From Candidatus Woesearchaeota archaeon (lineage in GTDB: Archaea; Nanobdellota; Nanobdellia; Woesearchaeales; GCA-2686295), in NCBI GenBank assembly GCA_937912225.1, contig CALDOJ010000008.1, positions 32,791 through 96,790 on the forward strand: a stretch of DNA of 64,000 bases, in the 5' to 3' direction. Positions within the stretch are counted from its first letter, which is position 1; every line of letters starts with the position of its first letter. The position numbers and the translations under genes are program-made. This document shows positions 57,385 through 64,000 of this stretch, piece by piece. The notes beneath the pieces are model-generated. The model ran no database searches, was not told the origin of the DNA, and was given only the letters and a program-made list of their open reading frames with translations.

Positions 57385-58272
57385 TTATTTTGACATTAAA
57401 CTTTCAATTGCAAATGCTGTAGAAATATTTTTACTTGTAAAATAACCATCTTTACTTCCATAACGATAAATACTATCTGTTGGCCAACTACCAGAAGGTT
57501 CTTGTAAAGAAATTAATTTGTCTAACTCATCTTTATTTTTAGAATGTAATCGGTTCATTATAGTAACCCTCATTGCAAGATCTAAAGGAAAGTCAGTAGT
57601 TCCAATTCTACTTTTAGTTTCTTCATATAACAGATCTCCAAATTTGCTTCTAAACTCTGAAAATTCCAATAATCTTGATGTAAAATAAAGAAATGTTTCT
57701 GGAGAATGATAATATCTGGATCCTTCTAAATAATCTTGACTTTTTAATTTTTCAAAAACAAATTCTTCAGAAATTTTAGTTTCATCTCTTTTTTTACAAA
57801 GATTAACAAAATGAAGAATGTTTGCTAAAGCAACATAATCAACCCTGTTTTCTCTAGAAGTTTTATCAGGATTAAAATAAATGTTAATTAAACCATTTTT
57901 ATTAACATTAGAAACAATTTTGTTAGCAATATTTCTAATATCATAATCAGGTGTTTGATTTAATTTAACTAAAGTTGATAGAGCCCAAGAAGTAGTATCA
58001 GTATCTGAGGGTAATAATTTTTCATCTTCAAAAAAATGCGCAATCCCTTCTTCAAGCTGAGAATTAATATAATTAATACTTTTTTTAGTTAAGCTTTTCC
58101 AATTAAAAAATTTTAAACCAGTACCTAAAACTAATAATGAAGTTCCAATTTCTTTGGGCGAGATTACTAAAGATTCTTTATCTCTGGCAGAAGAGATACA
58201 ACATTCATAAAAGCCATTGTTTGAAGTAGTTTCTAAAAAATCAAGTCCTTTTTTTACATGATCTTCAATCAT
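57385..58272 (-). CDS. Terpene-cyclase-like alpha/alpha-toroid protein
   Basis: 295 aa of repeated helix-helix units with intermittent small-residue patterns (SLLVLGTGLKFFNW, NSQLEEGIAHFFED, VALANILHFVNLC, ISTAFAIESLMS) and QEPSGSWP, a QW-like repeat. The motif SDTDTTSWAL at residues 89-98 is close to the DxDDT of class II cyclases and squalene-hopene cyclases. It lacks the full length of those enzymes (about 630 aa), so it represents a single toroid domain. Possible roles are prenyl binding, cyclization or inactive scaffold. Confidence 0.65.
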   Translation of the reverse strand: MIEDHVKKGLDFLETTSNNGFYECCISSARDKESLVISPKEIGTSLLVLGTGLKFFNWKSLTKKSINYINSQLEEGIAHFFEDEKLLPSDTDTTSWALSTLVKLNQTPDYDIRNIANKIVSNVNKNGLINIYFNPDKTSRENRVDYVALANILHFVNLCKKRDETKISEEFVFEKLKSQDYLEGSRYYHSPETFLYFTSRLLEFSEFRSKFGDLLYEETKSRIGTTDFPLDLAMRVTIMNRLHSKNKDELDKLISLQEPSGSWPTDSIYRYGSKDGYFTSKNISTAFAIESLMSK

Positions 58273-58349
58273 AAGTAATGGAAATAAAAAGAATAATATA
58301 AACTTATGTTTACAAAAACTATAAATAACATTTAAACAAACAATTATTC

Positions 58350-58928
58350 ATGGAAGATATCATATCACTTGTTGGACCAAGAGCTGCTGGTAAAACCACT
58401 TTTGGGAAAAAATTAGCTAAACGTCTAGGTTACGAATTTATTGATTTAGATATTGTAATGATGGAACAACTCAAGAGTTATGGAGGAATATTTGGTTACT
58501 CAGAAAAATATGGTTGGAGCGCTTATATGGATAGACTTCATTATACTTTAAAAAAACTTTTCAAAGAGTTAGAAGGGAAAAAAGTAATTTTAGATTTAGG
58601 TGGAGGAACAATTTCTTCAGAGTTTCCTCAGTCAGAACAAAATGCTCATCTTGTAAGAAGACATTCAAAGATTTGTTTAGTTCTTCCTCATGAAGAAGAT
58701 GACAAGAATGTTGAAGTCTTAGTTGAACGAGAAAAAGAAAGATTAAGAACTAATGAAAGTCCTTGGGCGATTGGTTGGAGTGAAAAAAAAGTTGTTAAAA
58801 AAGTAATAAAAGAATATTTTGATAGATTGCCAAATTTTAAAAAATATGCTCATCATAATGTTTATACTGCTGATCAATCACCAAGAAAAGTTGCAAAGCT
58901 TCTAATAAAACAATTAAATATTGATTAA
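58350..58928 (+). CDS. Shikimate-kinase-like P-loop kinase
   Basis: 192 aa. P-loop GPRAAGKTTFGKKLAKRLGY, then FIDLDIVMME (Asp for substrate), the GGGT element in VILDLGGGTISSEF and a lid with several Arg residues (ERLRTNESPWAIG). This is the bacterial-type shikimate kinase fold; most archaea use an unrelated GHMP-type shikimate kinase. Insertion after the first Asp region (SYGGIFGYSEKYGWSAYMDR) differs from AroK, so the substrate is uncertain. No other aro genes lie nearby. Confidence 0.75.
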   Translation: MEDIISLVGPRAAGKTTFGKKLAKRLGYEFIDLDIVMMEQLKSYGGIFGYSEKYGWSAYMDRLHYTLKKLFKELEGKKVILDLGGGTISSEFPQSEQNAHLVRRHSKICLVLPHEEDDKNVEVLVEREKERLRTNESPWAIGWSEKKVVKKVIKEYFDRLPNFKKYAHHNVYTADQSPRKVAKLLIKQLNID

Positions 58929-58972
58929 TATTCTTTCGTTAAACATATATATGATAACTTTCTCCTTATATC

Positions 58973-60154
58973 ATGACTGTTTATTCACATTCTAGACTTA
59001 ATACATTTGAACAATGTAAACTTCGATTTAAGTATCAATACATTGACAAATTAGAACCGCCAATAAAAACTACTGTTGAAGGTTTCATGGGAAATATGGT
59101 TCATGATGCTTTAGAAAAGCTATATGTAGACTTAAAACATGGAATTCTTGCTAAGAAAGAAGATTTACTAAAGTATTTAGAAACTCATTGGAGAGAAAAT
59201 TGGACTGAAGAAATTCTAATTGTAAGAACGCAATTTACAGAAGAATATTATTTTGATTTAGCTAAAAAATACTTTTCAGGCTATTATGACAAGTATTATC
59301 CTTTTAATCAAGCAGAAGTTTTAGGAACTGAAATTCTAATAACTATTGACTTGGATAAAGAAGGAAAATACAAAATGAGAGGTTATGTGGATAGGCTTGA
59401 TGCAAAGAATGGAATCTATGAAGTACATGATTATAAAACTGCAAAAAACCTTCCAGAACAATATTATTTAGATAAAGATCGACAACTTGCATTATACACG
59501 ATGGCCATTAAAGAAAAATATGGTGATGTAAGAGATGTAAAATTAATTTGGCATTACTTAGCACATGACAAAGAAATGATAAGTGAAAGAACTGATGAAC
59601 AATTAGAAGAATTAAGACAAAAAACTATTAAAGTTATTCAAGAAATTGAAGCAACAAATGATTTTCCGCCACAAACATCTGCATTATGTGGTTGGTGCGG
59701 ATTTAAACCAATATGTCCAAAATGGAAACATGAATTTCTTACAGAGTATAAACCTGTTGAAAAAGTTGAAAGTGTCAAAGGCACAAAATTAGCAAACGAA
59801 TACGCTGAACTTAAAGAAAAAGAAAAAGAAGTTACAGAAAAACTCGAAGAATTAAAAGAAAAAATTTTAACTTTTTCAAAAACAGAATGTGTTGATGCAA
59901 TATTTGGAGATAATAATAGAATCAATGTTTGGAGAAAAGAATGCAATAAATTTCCAACAAAAGATGATCCTGATTATGAAAATTTTATTGACATGGTACA
60001 AAAACTAGGGCTTTGGAATGAATTCTCAAAAGTTGATAGTTTTAAACTTGAAAAAGCTTTTGAAGAAGGAGAGTTTCATAATGAAATAAAATCTATTTTA
60101 GAAAAGTTTGCAAAAAAACAGTCTCTAGAAAGACTTTATATGAGCAAGAAATAA
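58973..60154 (+). CDS. RecB/Cas4-like PD-(D/E)XK nuclease
   Basis: 393 aa. SHSRLNTFEQCKLRFKYQYI opens the fold with the first Cys; the active site is KMRGYVDRLDAK, then IYEVHDYKTAKN, where the Asp, Glu/Asp and Lys form the PD-(D/E)XK site. CGWCGFKPICPKW supplies three more cysteines, so a 4Fe-4S cluster as in AddB/Cas4 is likely. The last 130 residues form a coiled coil and a helical domain (ELKEKEKEVTEKLEELKEKI). No CRISPR or cas genes accompany it. Probable DNA repair exonuclease. Confidence 0.88.
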   Translation: MTVYSHSRLNTFEQCKLRFKYQYIDKLEPPIKTTVEGFMGNMVHDALEKLYVDLKHGILAKKEDLLKYLETHWRENWTEEILIVRTQFTEEYYFDLAKKYFSGYYDKYYPFNQAEVLGTEILITIDLDKEGKYKMRGYVDRLDAKNGIYEVHDYKTAKNLPEQYYLDKDRQLALYTMAIKEKYGDVRDVKLIWHYLAHDKEMISERTDEQLEELRQKTIKVIQEIEATNDFPPQTSALCGWCGFKPICPKWKHEFLTEYKPVEKVESVKGTKLANEYAELKEKEKEVTEKLEELKEKILTFSKTECVDAIFGDNNRINVWRKECNKFPTKDDPDYENFIDMVQKLGLWNEFSKVDSFKLEKAFEEGEFHNEIKSILEKFAKKQSLERLYMSKK

Positions 60155-61981
60155 TTATTTAAATTCTTCTAAAAATTTATCAGCAGTTTCTTTTGAAAAT
60201 TCTGCATCATCTAATGAAACAGAATCTTCTTTAGATAATTCATTGATTCTTAGAATTTCTTTTTCTAAAGGAATCTCAATCATTGTTTTTAATACAAGAA
60301 TCATTTCATGCATGTCTTCAGAATCTTTATTTAAAATTTCATTATATCTTTTTTTAAGAGCGCCAATAATTTTTTCAAAATTTTCTTTAACAATTTCTTG
60401 TTCTTTTTTACTTTCATCAGAAGCTTCAGCACTTGAGTTTTCAACTTTATTATTTTCAACATTTGTTGTAATTATAAAATCATCCTGTTCATCTTCTTCA
60501 AATAAATCTTTTTCAGGAGGTTTAGGAGGTGGTAACTCTTCTTTCTCTTCTTCAAAAGTAATACTTTCTTCTTCTTTTTCAGGTTCAGGAATTATAGATT
60601 CAATTTCTTCTTTTAGTTGTGAAATATCAAGTTCTTTTTCAGGTTCGGAAATCTCAACAGGCTTTTCTTCCTCAGTTTTAGTTTCTATTTCATTTTTAAT
60701 TTCAGGAGGGATAGGAATTGGTAATTCTTCTTCTGGTTTAATTTCTTCTAATGGTTTAACTTCTTCTTCTATGTCAATAATTGGTTCTAGTTCCACAGCT
60801 TCAGAAATAGTTTCTTGTTCTTCAAATTCTTGTTGTTTATCTTCAATATTTTGTTGTTCAATAGATTCAATTTGATCTAAGAAAGCTAAATCTTCTTCAA
60901 GAGGAACTTCTCGAATTTCTTCTTCTTTTTCTTCTTCATCTTGCTTTTCTTGTTTTATTTCTTCTGTTGTTTCAGAATCATATGTTTCTAGAATTGCAGG
61001 TTCTTCAGGCCCTTCAACAATTTCTTCTTCTTTTTTCTCAATTCTTATAACTCTATTACAGAAAAGAATGTAATTTTTGCTCTTTCTTATAGAAATAAAA
61101 ACTTTTAATGGTTTTCCAATATGATCTTCTGCTCTTTTAGCCAATCTTGCAACTTCTGAAAGTTCTTTATCATTTAATTTTATACCTTCATCTCTTAAAG
61201 GTTTTTTAGTTAGAAGGTTGTCCCTCAGATCTCTGAGAATTATTTGTCTTTGTGGATTTGGTTTTGAATTTTTAACTATTAAATCTTCTTTAGAAACAAC
61301 AACTACATCTTTTTCTATTTCGTCTTCAAAATCTTGATAACCAAAATACGTTTTTAGAATAATTTCTTCTTCACCTGAATATGCAATTGCAGAGATTTCA
61401 GGATCAATCATTTTTTGAACAATTATTGCAGTTCCAATAGTAGTTATATTATTCTTTTTTCGATATAAAAGTTCATTAGGTGTGAATAATGAGACCCAAA
61501 TATTTTTGATTCCTTGAAAGAATTGTTTTTTACCTTTAGCACTATCAATTACTCCTTCATTATTTTCAGAATCAGAAACATATGTTTGACTTGAAATTAA
61601 AGTGATGAATGGTTTTTCAATTCCAGAAACTAATTTTGAAATATTAAAATTATCAATGTCAATAGTTAAAGTTTCATATGCTTCCATTAATGAAATTTGA
61701 AACTCTTCACAAAATTCAATTTTGTTAAAAATTTCTCTGATTTTTTTGAAAGCTTCAACTAATGATTCTTCTTGTTCATAATTGATTTTAGATAAAACTT
61801 CATCAATTGCTGTTTGTAATTGGTGTTTTTCAATAAAGTTTTCTAAAGCATGTTTTTTTATAACAAAAGAAAAAGGCACGTTCATTTTTTTTTCAAAAAG
61901 TTTAGCTAAATCAACTGCTTTATAACCTACTTCTTCAACATCTGCTTTTGTTATTTTATTGAGGGTTAAAATATAGTCCAT
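60155..61981 (-). CDS. PEP-synthase N-domain-like protein with acidic tail (probable pseudoenzyme)
   Basis: 608 aa. Residues 10-320 follow the ATP-binding domain of PEP synthase/PPDK in order: VPFSFVIKKHALENFIEKHQ, SLVEAFKKIREIF, ISSQTYVSDSENNEGVIDSA, IKNIWVSLFTPNELLYRKKN, IGTAIIVQKMIDPEISAIAY, and GKPLKVFISIRKSKNYIL. The usual VRSSA Arg is LISSQ, the GLGE region is YFGYQDFE, and the phosphohistidine and PEP-binding domains are absent. Residues 330-520 are Glu/Pro/Lys low complexity; the end is helical. Probably a scaffold or regulator. A phosphate-transfer function is doubtful. Confidence 0.6.
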   Translation of the reverse strand: MDYILTLNKITKADVEEVGYKAVDLAKLFEKKMNVPFSFVIKKHALENFIEKHQLQTAIDEVLSKINYEQEESLVEAFKKIREIFNKIEFCEEFQISLMEAYETLTIDIDNFNISKLVSGIEKPFITLISSQTYVSDSENNEGVIDSAKGKKQFFQGIKNIWVSLFTPNELLYRKKNNITTIGTAIIVQKMIDPEISAIAYSGEEEIILKTYFGYQDFEDEIEKDVVVVSKEDLIVKNSKPNPQRQIILRDLRDNLLTKKPLRDEGIKLNDKELSEVARLAKRAEDHIGKPLKVFISIRKSKNYILFCNRVIRIEKKEEEIVEGPEEPAILETYDSETTEEIKQEKQDEEEKEEEIREVPLEEDLAFLDQIESIEQQNIEDKQQEFEEQETISEAVELEPIIDIEEEVKPLEEIKPEEELPIPIPPEIKNEIETKTEEEKPVEISEPEKELDISQLKEEIESIIPEPEKEEESITFEEEKEELPPPKPPEKDLFEEDEQDDFIITTNVENNKVENSSAEASDESKKEQEIVKENFEKIIGALKKRYNEILNKDSEDMHEMILVLKTMIEIPLEKEILRINELSKEDSVSLDDAEFSKETADKFLEEFK

Positions 61982-62024
61982 CGAACTAGAATAAAGGCAT
62001 AATCGTTATTTAAACTTTTGGTTT

Positions 62025-62062
62025 TTATAGTTTATAATCTTTTTTTATAATAAAAACTATAA
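62025..62062 (-). terminator. Hairpin between fba and the PEP-synthase-like gene
   Basis: TTATAGTTT (62025-62033) and AAACTATAA (62054-62062) form a 9-bp AU stem. A second stem (AAAAGAA/TTTCTTTT) lies nearer the fba stop on the minus strand. Terminator-like, but AT-rich and therefore weak evidence. Confidence 0.35.
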
Positions 62063-62095
62063 TTTAAAAGAAAGTTCTTCTTTTGTTATCTTATT

Positions 62096-62878
62096 TTATA
62101 AGAACTTCAAAGCTTCTTCAACAGTTTTTTTATGATGAACTATTGCTTGAATAGCTTTAGTCATGCTGAAAGGTTTGTCGTGTTGCCAGATATTTCTACC
62201 AACAGCAAGACCAATAGCTCCAGTCTGCATAACATCATAAGTTTTCTGTAAGAATTCACGATCGCTTAGTTTATCTCCGCCAGAAGCAACAACTTTTGCT
62301 TTACCAGCGTTTTTAACAACCCATTTCCAACCTTCAATATTATTGTTATAATTAATTTTTAAAATATCCGCACCTAATTCTAGACCAAGCCTTGCAACAT
62401 AAGCTAAAAGATCATTATCAAGTTTGTCTTCAACAAATTTTCCTCTAGGATACATCCAAGCAATTACAGGCAAACCATAGTCATGAGCTTTATCAACAAT
62501 GCTTGCAAATTCTTGCATCATTTCTCCTTCGTGTTCACTTCCGTTGTAAATAGTATATCCAACTGCTGATGCTCCAAGTTTAATAGCTCTTTCAACAGTA
62601 CATAATTGTCTAGAATAAGGTTCTAATTTTGTTAATTGAGTTTTTCCATTAAGTTTAACAATTAAAGGTATGTCTTTGTAATAATCTTGATAATATTTTT
62701 CAGCAGTTCCGTGTTGAAGAATAACTGCATCATAATGTCCTTCGAGTGCTATATCCATTAAGTAAGTTGGATCGCAGTTCTTAGAATTGAAATCTCTAGG
62801 TCCATGTTCCATGCCTTGATCATAAGCTAGAAAAATACCTCTACCGTTTTTTAGAATCTTATTAAGTTGAATACTCAT
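62096..62878 (-). CDS. fba: Class I fructose-bisphosphate aldolase, archaeal DhnA type
   Basis: 260 aa from the ATG at 62878 (an ATG one codon earlier is less well placed); GAGGTGA forms the SD. Landmarks are IFLAYDQGMEHGPRDF, LIVKLNGKT, AVGYTIYNGSEHEGEMMQEF, and the Schiff-base Lys in GADILKINYNN, then VVASGGDKLSDREFL and GAIGLAVGRNIWQ. This archaeal aldolase interconverts FBP and triose phosphates, feeding the pgk/gap steps found at 16-18 kb. Confidence 0.94.
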   Translation of the reverse strand: MSIQLNKILKNGRGIFLAYDQGMEHGPRDFNSKNCDPTYLMDIALEGHYDAVILQHGTAEKYYQDYYKDIPLIVKLNGKTQLTKLEPYSRQLCTVERAIKLGASAVGYTIYNGSEHEGEMMQEFASIVDKAHDYGLPVIAWMYPRGKFVEDKLDNDLLAYVARLGLELGADILKINYNNNIEGWKWVVKNAGKAKVVASGGDKLSDREFLQKTYDVMQTGAIGLAVGRNIWQHDKPFSMTKAIQAIVHHKKTVEEALKFL

Positions 62879-62979
62879 CACTTCACCTCTCTTTTAAATT
62901 TATTAAGTTGTTTTTCCTATATAAATCTTTCTTCAAATTAATCAAAAAAATCATTACTTTTTTGAAATGTAGTTCATTT

Positions 62980-63966
62980 TTATAAATTAATTTTTTTTTT
63001 TGTAATCTTGTGATCGTCTTTTTTCAAAAGTTTCATCATTGCAGATTTTTTTAATAAAATATTTTTTGCACCATAATTTTGAATAATCGACTCGGAATTA
63101 ATAATTGCCATTCTCAAACAATCTTCTACTGATTTACCCATAATTAAACCAGCAATAAAACTAGAAGCAAAAGAATCACCTGCACCAGTTGTTTCTTTAA
63201 CTTTTAAACCCTTATTAGGTTTAACAAAATACAAATTTGAACCATCATAACAATGAGCGCCTTTTTTACCATCAGTAATAACAACATAATCCATATTATC
63301 TAATTTTAATCGCTCCATTAAGTCAGGAATAGTTCCTTTTCCAACAATTAATTCAGCTTCATCTTTATTTAAAATTAAAGCATTAATATTTTCTAAGATT
63401 GCTTTTAAATAAGAAAATCCTTTGTTAGCTAGAAAAGTATTAACATTAAAAGCGATTTTTATACTATTTTTATTAGCATATTTTATTATTTTTTTTAAGG
63501 TTTCAAAACTTTTGTTTAACATACTTGAACAATAAATCCATTTAGTTTTTAATTTGTTTAAATCAATTTCATTAATTCTTAAATCAGCATTACAACCTCT
63601 ATAAGTTAGAATTGTTCTATCTTCATCTATTGAGTCAAGAATTACAGAATAACCAGACACTCCACCAACCGCACCTAAAAAATCAATTTTTTCTTCTTTT
63701 AAAACTTTAAAAATCTTTAAACCATTCTCGTCTTTACCAATTTTTCCAACATAAGCTGTTTTCAAACCAAGTCTTCTAAATGCAACTGCTGTATTGGTTC
63801 CGCCACCACCAATCATAAACTCTAATTCATTAATGATAATTTTACTACCAAGAGGATAAGCTATTAATTCTTCTTCACCAAACTTATTCTTAATTTCAAT
63901 AAGTTCAGAATCTGTCTTTACAAATACATCAAGCGTATTAGAACCAAAAGTTATTATATCGTACAT
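62980..63966 (-). CDS. PfkB/ribokinase-family sugar kinase
   Basis: 328 aa. N-terminal GSNTLDVFVKTDSEL, substrate-binding MIGGGGTNTAVAFRRLGLK and KIGKDENG, then VVITDGKKGAHCYDG and the anion-hole motif KETTGAGDSFASSFIAGLI with catalytic Asp. Of the two in-frame ATGs (63969 and 63966), the second has better spacing from GGGGTG. Could be a 6-phosphofructokinase, ribokinase or nucleoside kinase; being next to fba favours a phosphofructokinase-like role, which is inference. Ends in a Lys-rich tail. Confidence 0.88.
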   Translation of the reverse strand: MYDIITFGSNTLDVFVKTDSELIEIKNKFGEEELIAYPLGSKIIINELEFMIGGGGTNTAVAFRRLGLKTAYVGKIGKDENGLKIFKVLKEEKIDFLGAVGGVSGYSVILDSIDEDRTILTYRGCNADLRINEIDLNKLKTKWIYCSSMLNKSFETLKKIIKYANKNSIKIAFNVNTFLANKGFSYLKAILENINALILNKDEAELIVGKGTIPDLMERLKLDNMDYVVITDGKKGAHCYDGSNLYFVKPNKGLKVKETTGAGDSFASSFIAGLIMGKSVEDCLRMAIINSESIIQNYGAKNILLKKSAMMKLLKKDDHKITKKKINL

Positions 63967-64000
63967 CATGCACCCCTTAGAATATAATTAATTATAATCA

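Noticed and set aside
58973..60154. Cas4 assignment for the RecB-like nuclease
   Set aside because: The protein is longer than Cas4 and no CRISPR or other cas genes are nearby; the cysteine pattern is shared with AddB-like nucleases.
60243..60875. Serine-rich plus-strand frame of 210 codons
   Set aside because: It is the mirror of the Glu-rich low-complexity region of the PEP-synthase-like gene; GAA/GAG antisense gives TTC/CTC serine-like bias.

Overview
This window is an AT-rich archaeal chromosome segment with very high coding density. The archaeal assignment rests on archaeal/eukaryotic-type information genes: uS13-uS4-uS11-RpoD, tRNA-Leu-eL18-uL13-uS9-RpoN, eL40, RNase P subunit Rnp4, aRF1, ABCE1, aIF5A with deoxyhypusine synthase, fibrillarin/Nop5, family B DNA polymerase, Bud32, and TATA/BRE promoters, many placed about 26 nt before an essentially leaderless start codon. 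Small proteins, many lineage-specific membrane proteins, a bacterial-type LeuRS, a bacterial-type GAPDH and several reduced or degenerate enzymes suggest a DPANN lineage (Woesearchaeota/Pacearchaeota-like). That placement is inference; no rRNA gene is present to test it.

Layout. 1-7.0 kb: end of a Nudix-like gene, the ribosomal protein/RNA polymerase cluster with an embedded tRNA-Leu, then leuS. 7.0-11.7 kb: a microprotein, the SRP RNA (minus strand), a metallo-beta-lactamase fold protein, a presenilin-like protease, a phospholipase-D-like lipoprotein and a degenerate Ncs6/TtuA-like protein. 11.7-14.6 kb: a structured intergenic RNA candidate, a membrane-anchored Lon-like protease overlapping bud32, and a cassette of three tiny genes with operator-like repeats. 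14.6-20.3 kb: rnp4, a coiled-coil protein, pgk, gap, mscS, cutA. 20.3-30.3 kb: an MCM-like ATPase without the MCM N-terminal region, divergent from a stand-alone winged-helix protein resembling the MCM C-terminus; a large secreted hydrolase, polB, abce1 and a lamin-tail protein. 30.3-37.8 kb: DUF1461-like membrane protein, thioredoxin-like protein, PLP enzyme, methyltransferase, TrmB-type regulator, trmI behind tRNA-Cys, tRNA-Arg, a HAD hydrolase and orphans. 37.8-54.0 kb: valS, an HD protein, cysS, dys-speD, orphans, the operon nop5-flpA-E1-like-ThiI-like, then prf1, SprT-like protein, aIF5A-eL40, site-2 protease and trmJ. 54-64 kb: a small winged-helix regulator behind an 18-bp palindrome, a queuosine-salvage (DUF2419/QNG1) homologue with a methyltransferase and a double Lrp regulator, a terpene-cyclase-like toroid, a shikimate-kinase-like protein, a RecB-like nuclease, a degenerate PEP-synthase-like protein, class I aldolase and a PfkB kinase.

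Themes. Translation and RNA maturation dominate: ribosomal proteins, three tRNA synthetases, three tRNAs, tRNA methylation and thiolation, KEOPS, RNase P, C/D RNP and hypusination. Glycolysis is represented by pgk, gap, fba and a PfkB sugar kinase. A secreted or membrane proteolysis/hydrolysis set (Lon-like, presenilin-like, S2P, PLD-like, alpha/beta hydrolase) is scattered through the window. The least conventional signals are the separated MCM-like modules, the QNG1 homologue in an archaeon, the tiny-gene cassette with repeated operator motifs, the structured element at 11.77-11.88 kb, and the pseudoenzyme-like PP-loop and PEP-synthase proteins. No CRISPR array, insertion sequence, integrase or rRNA was seen.
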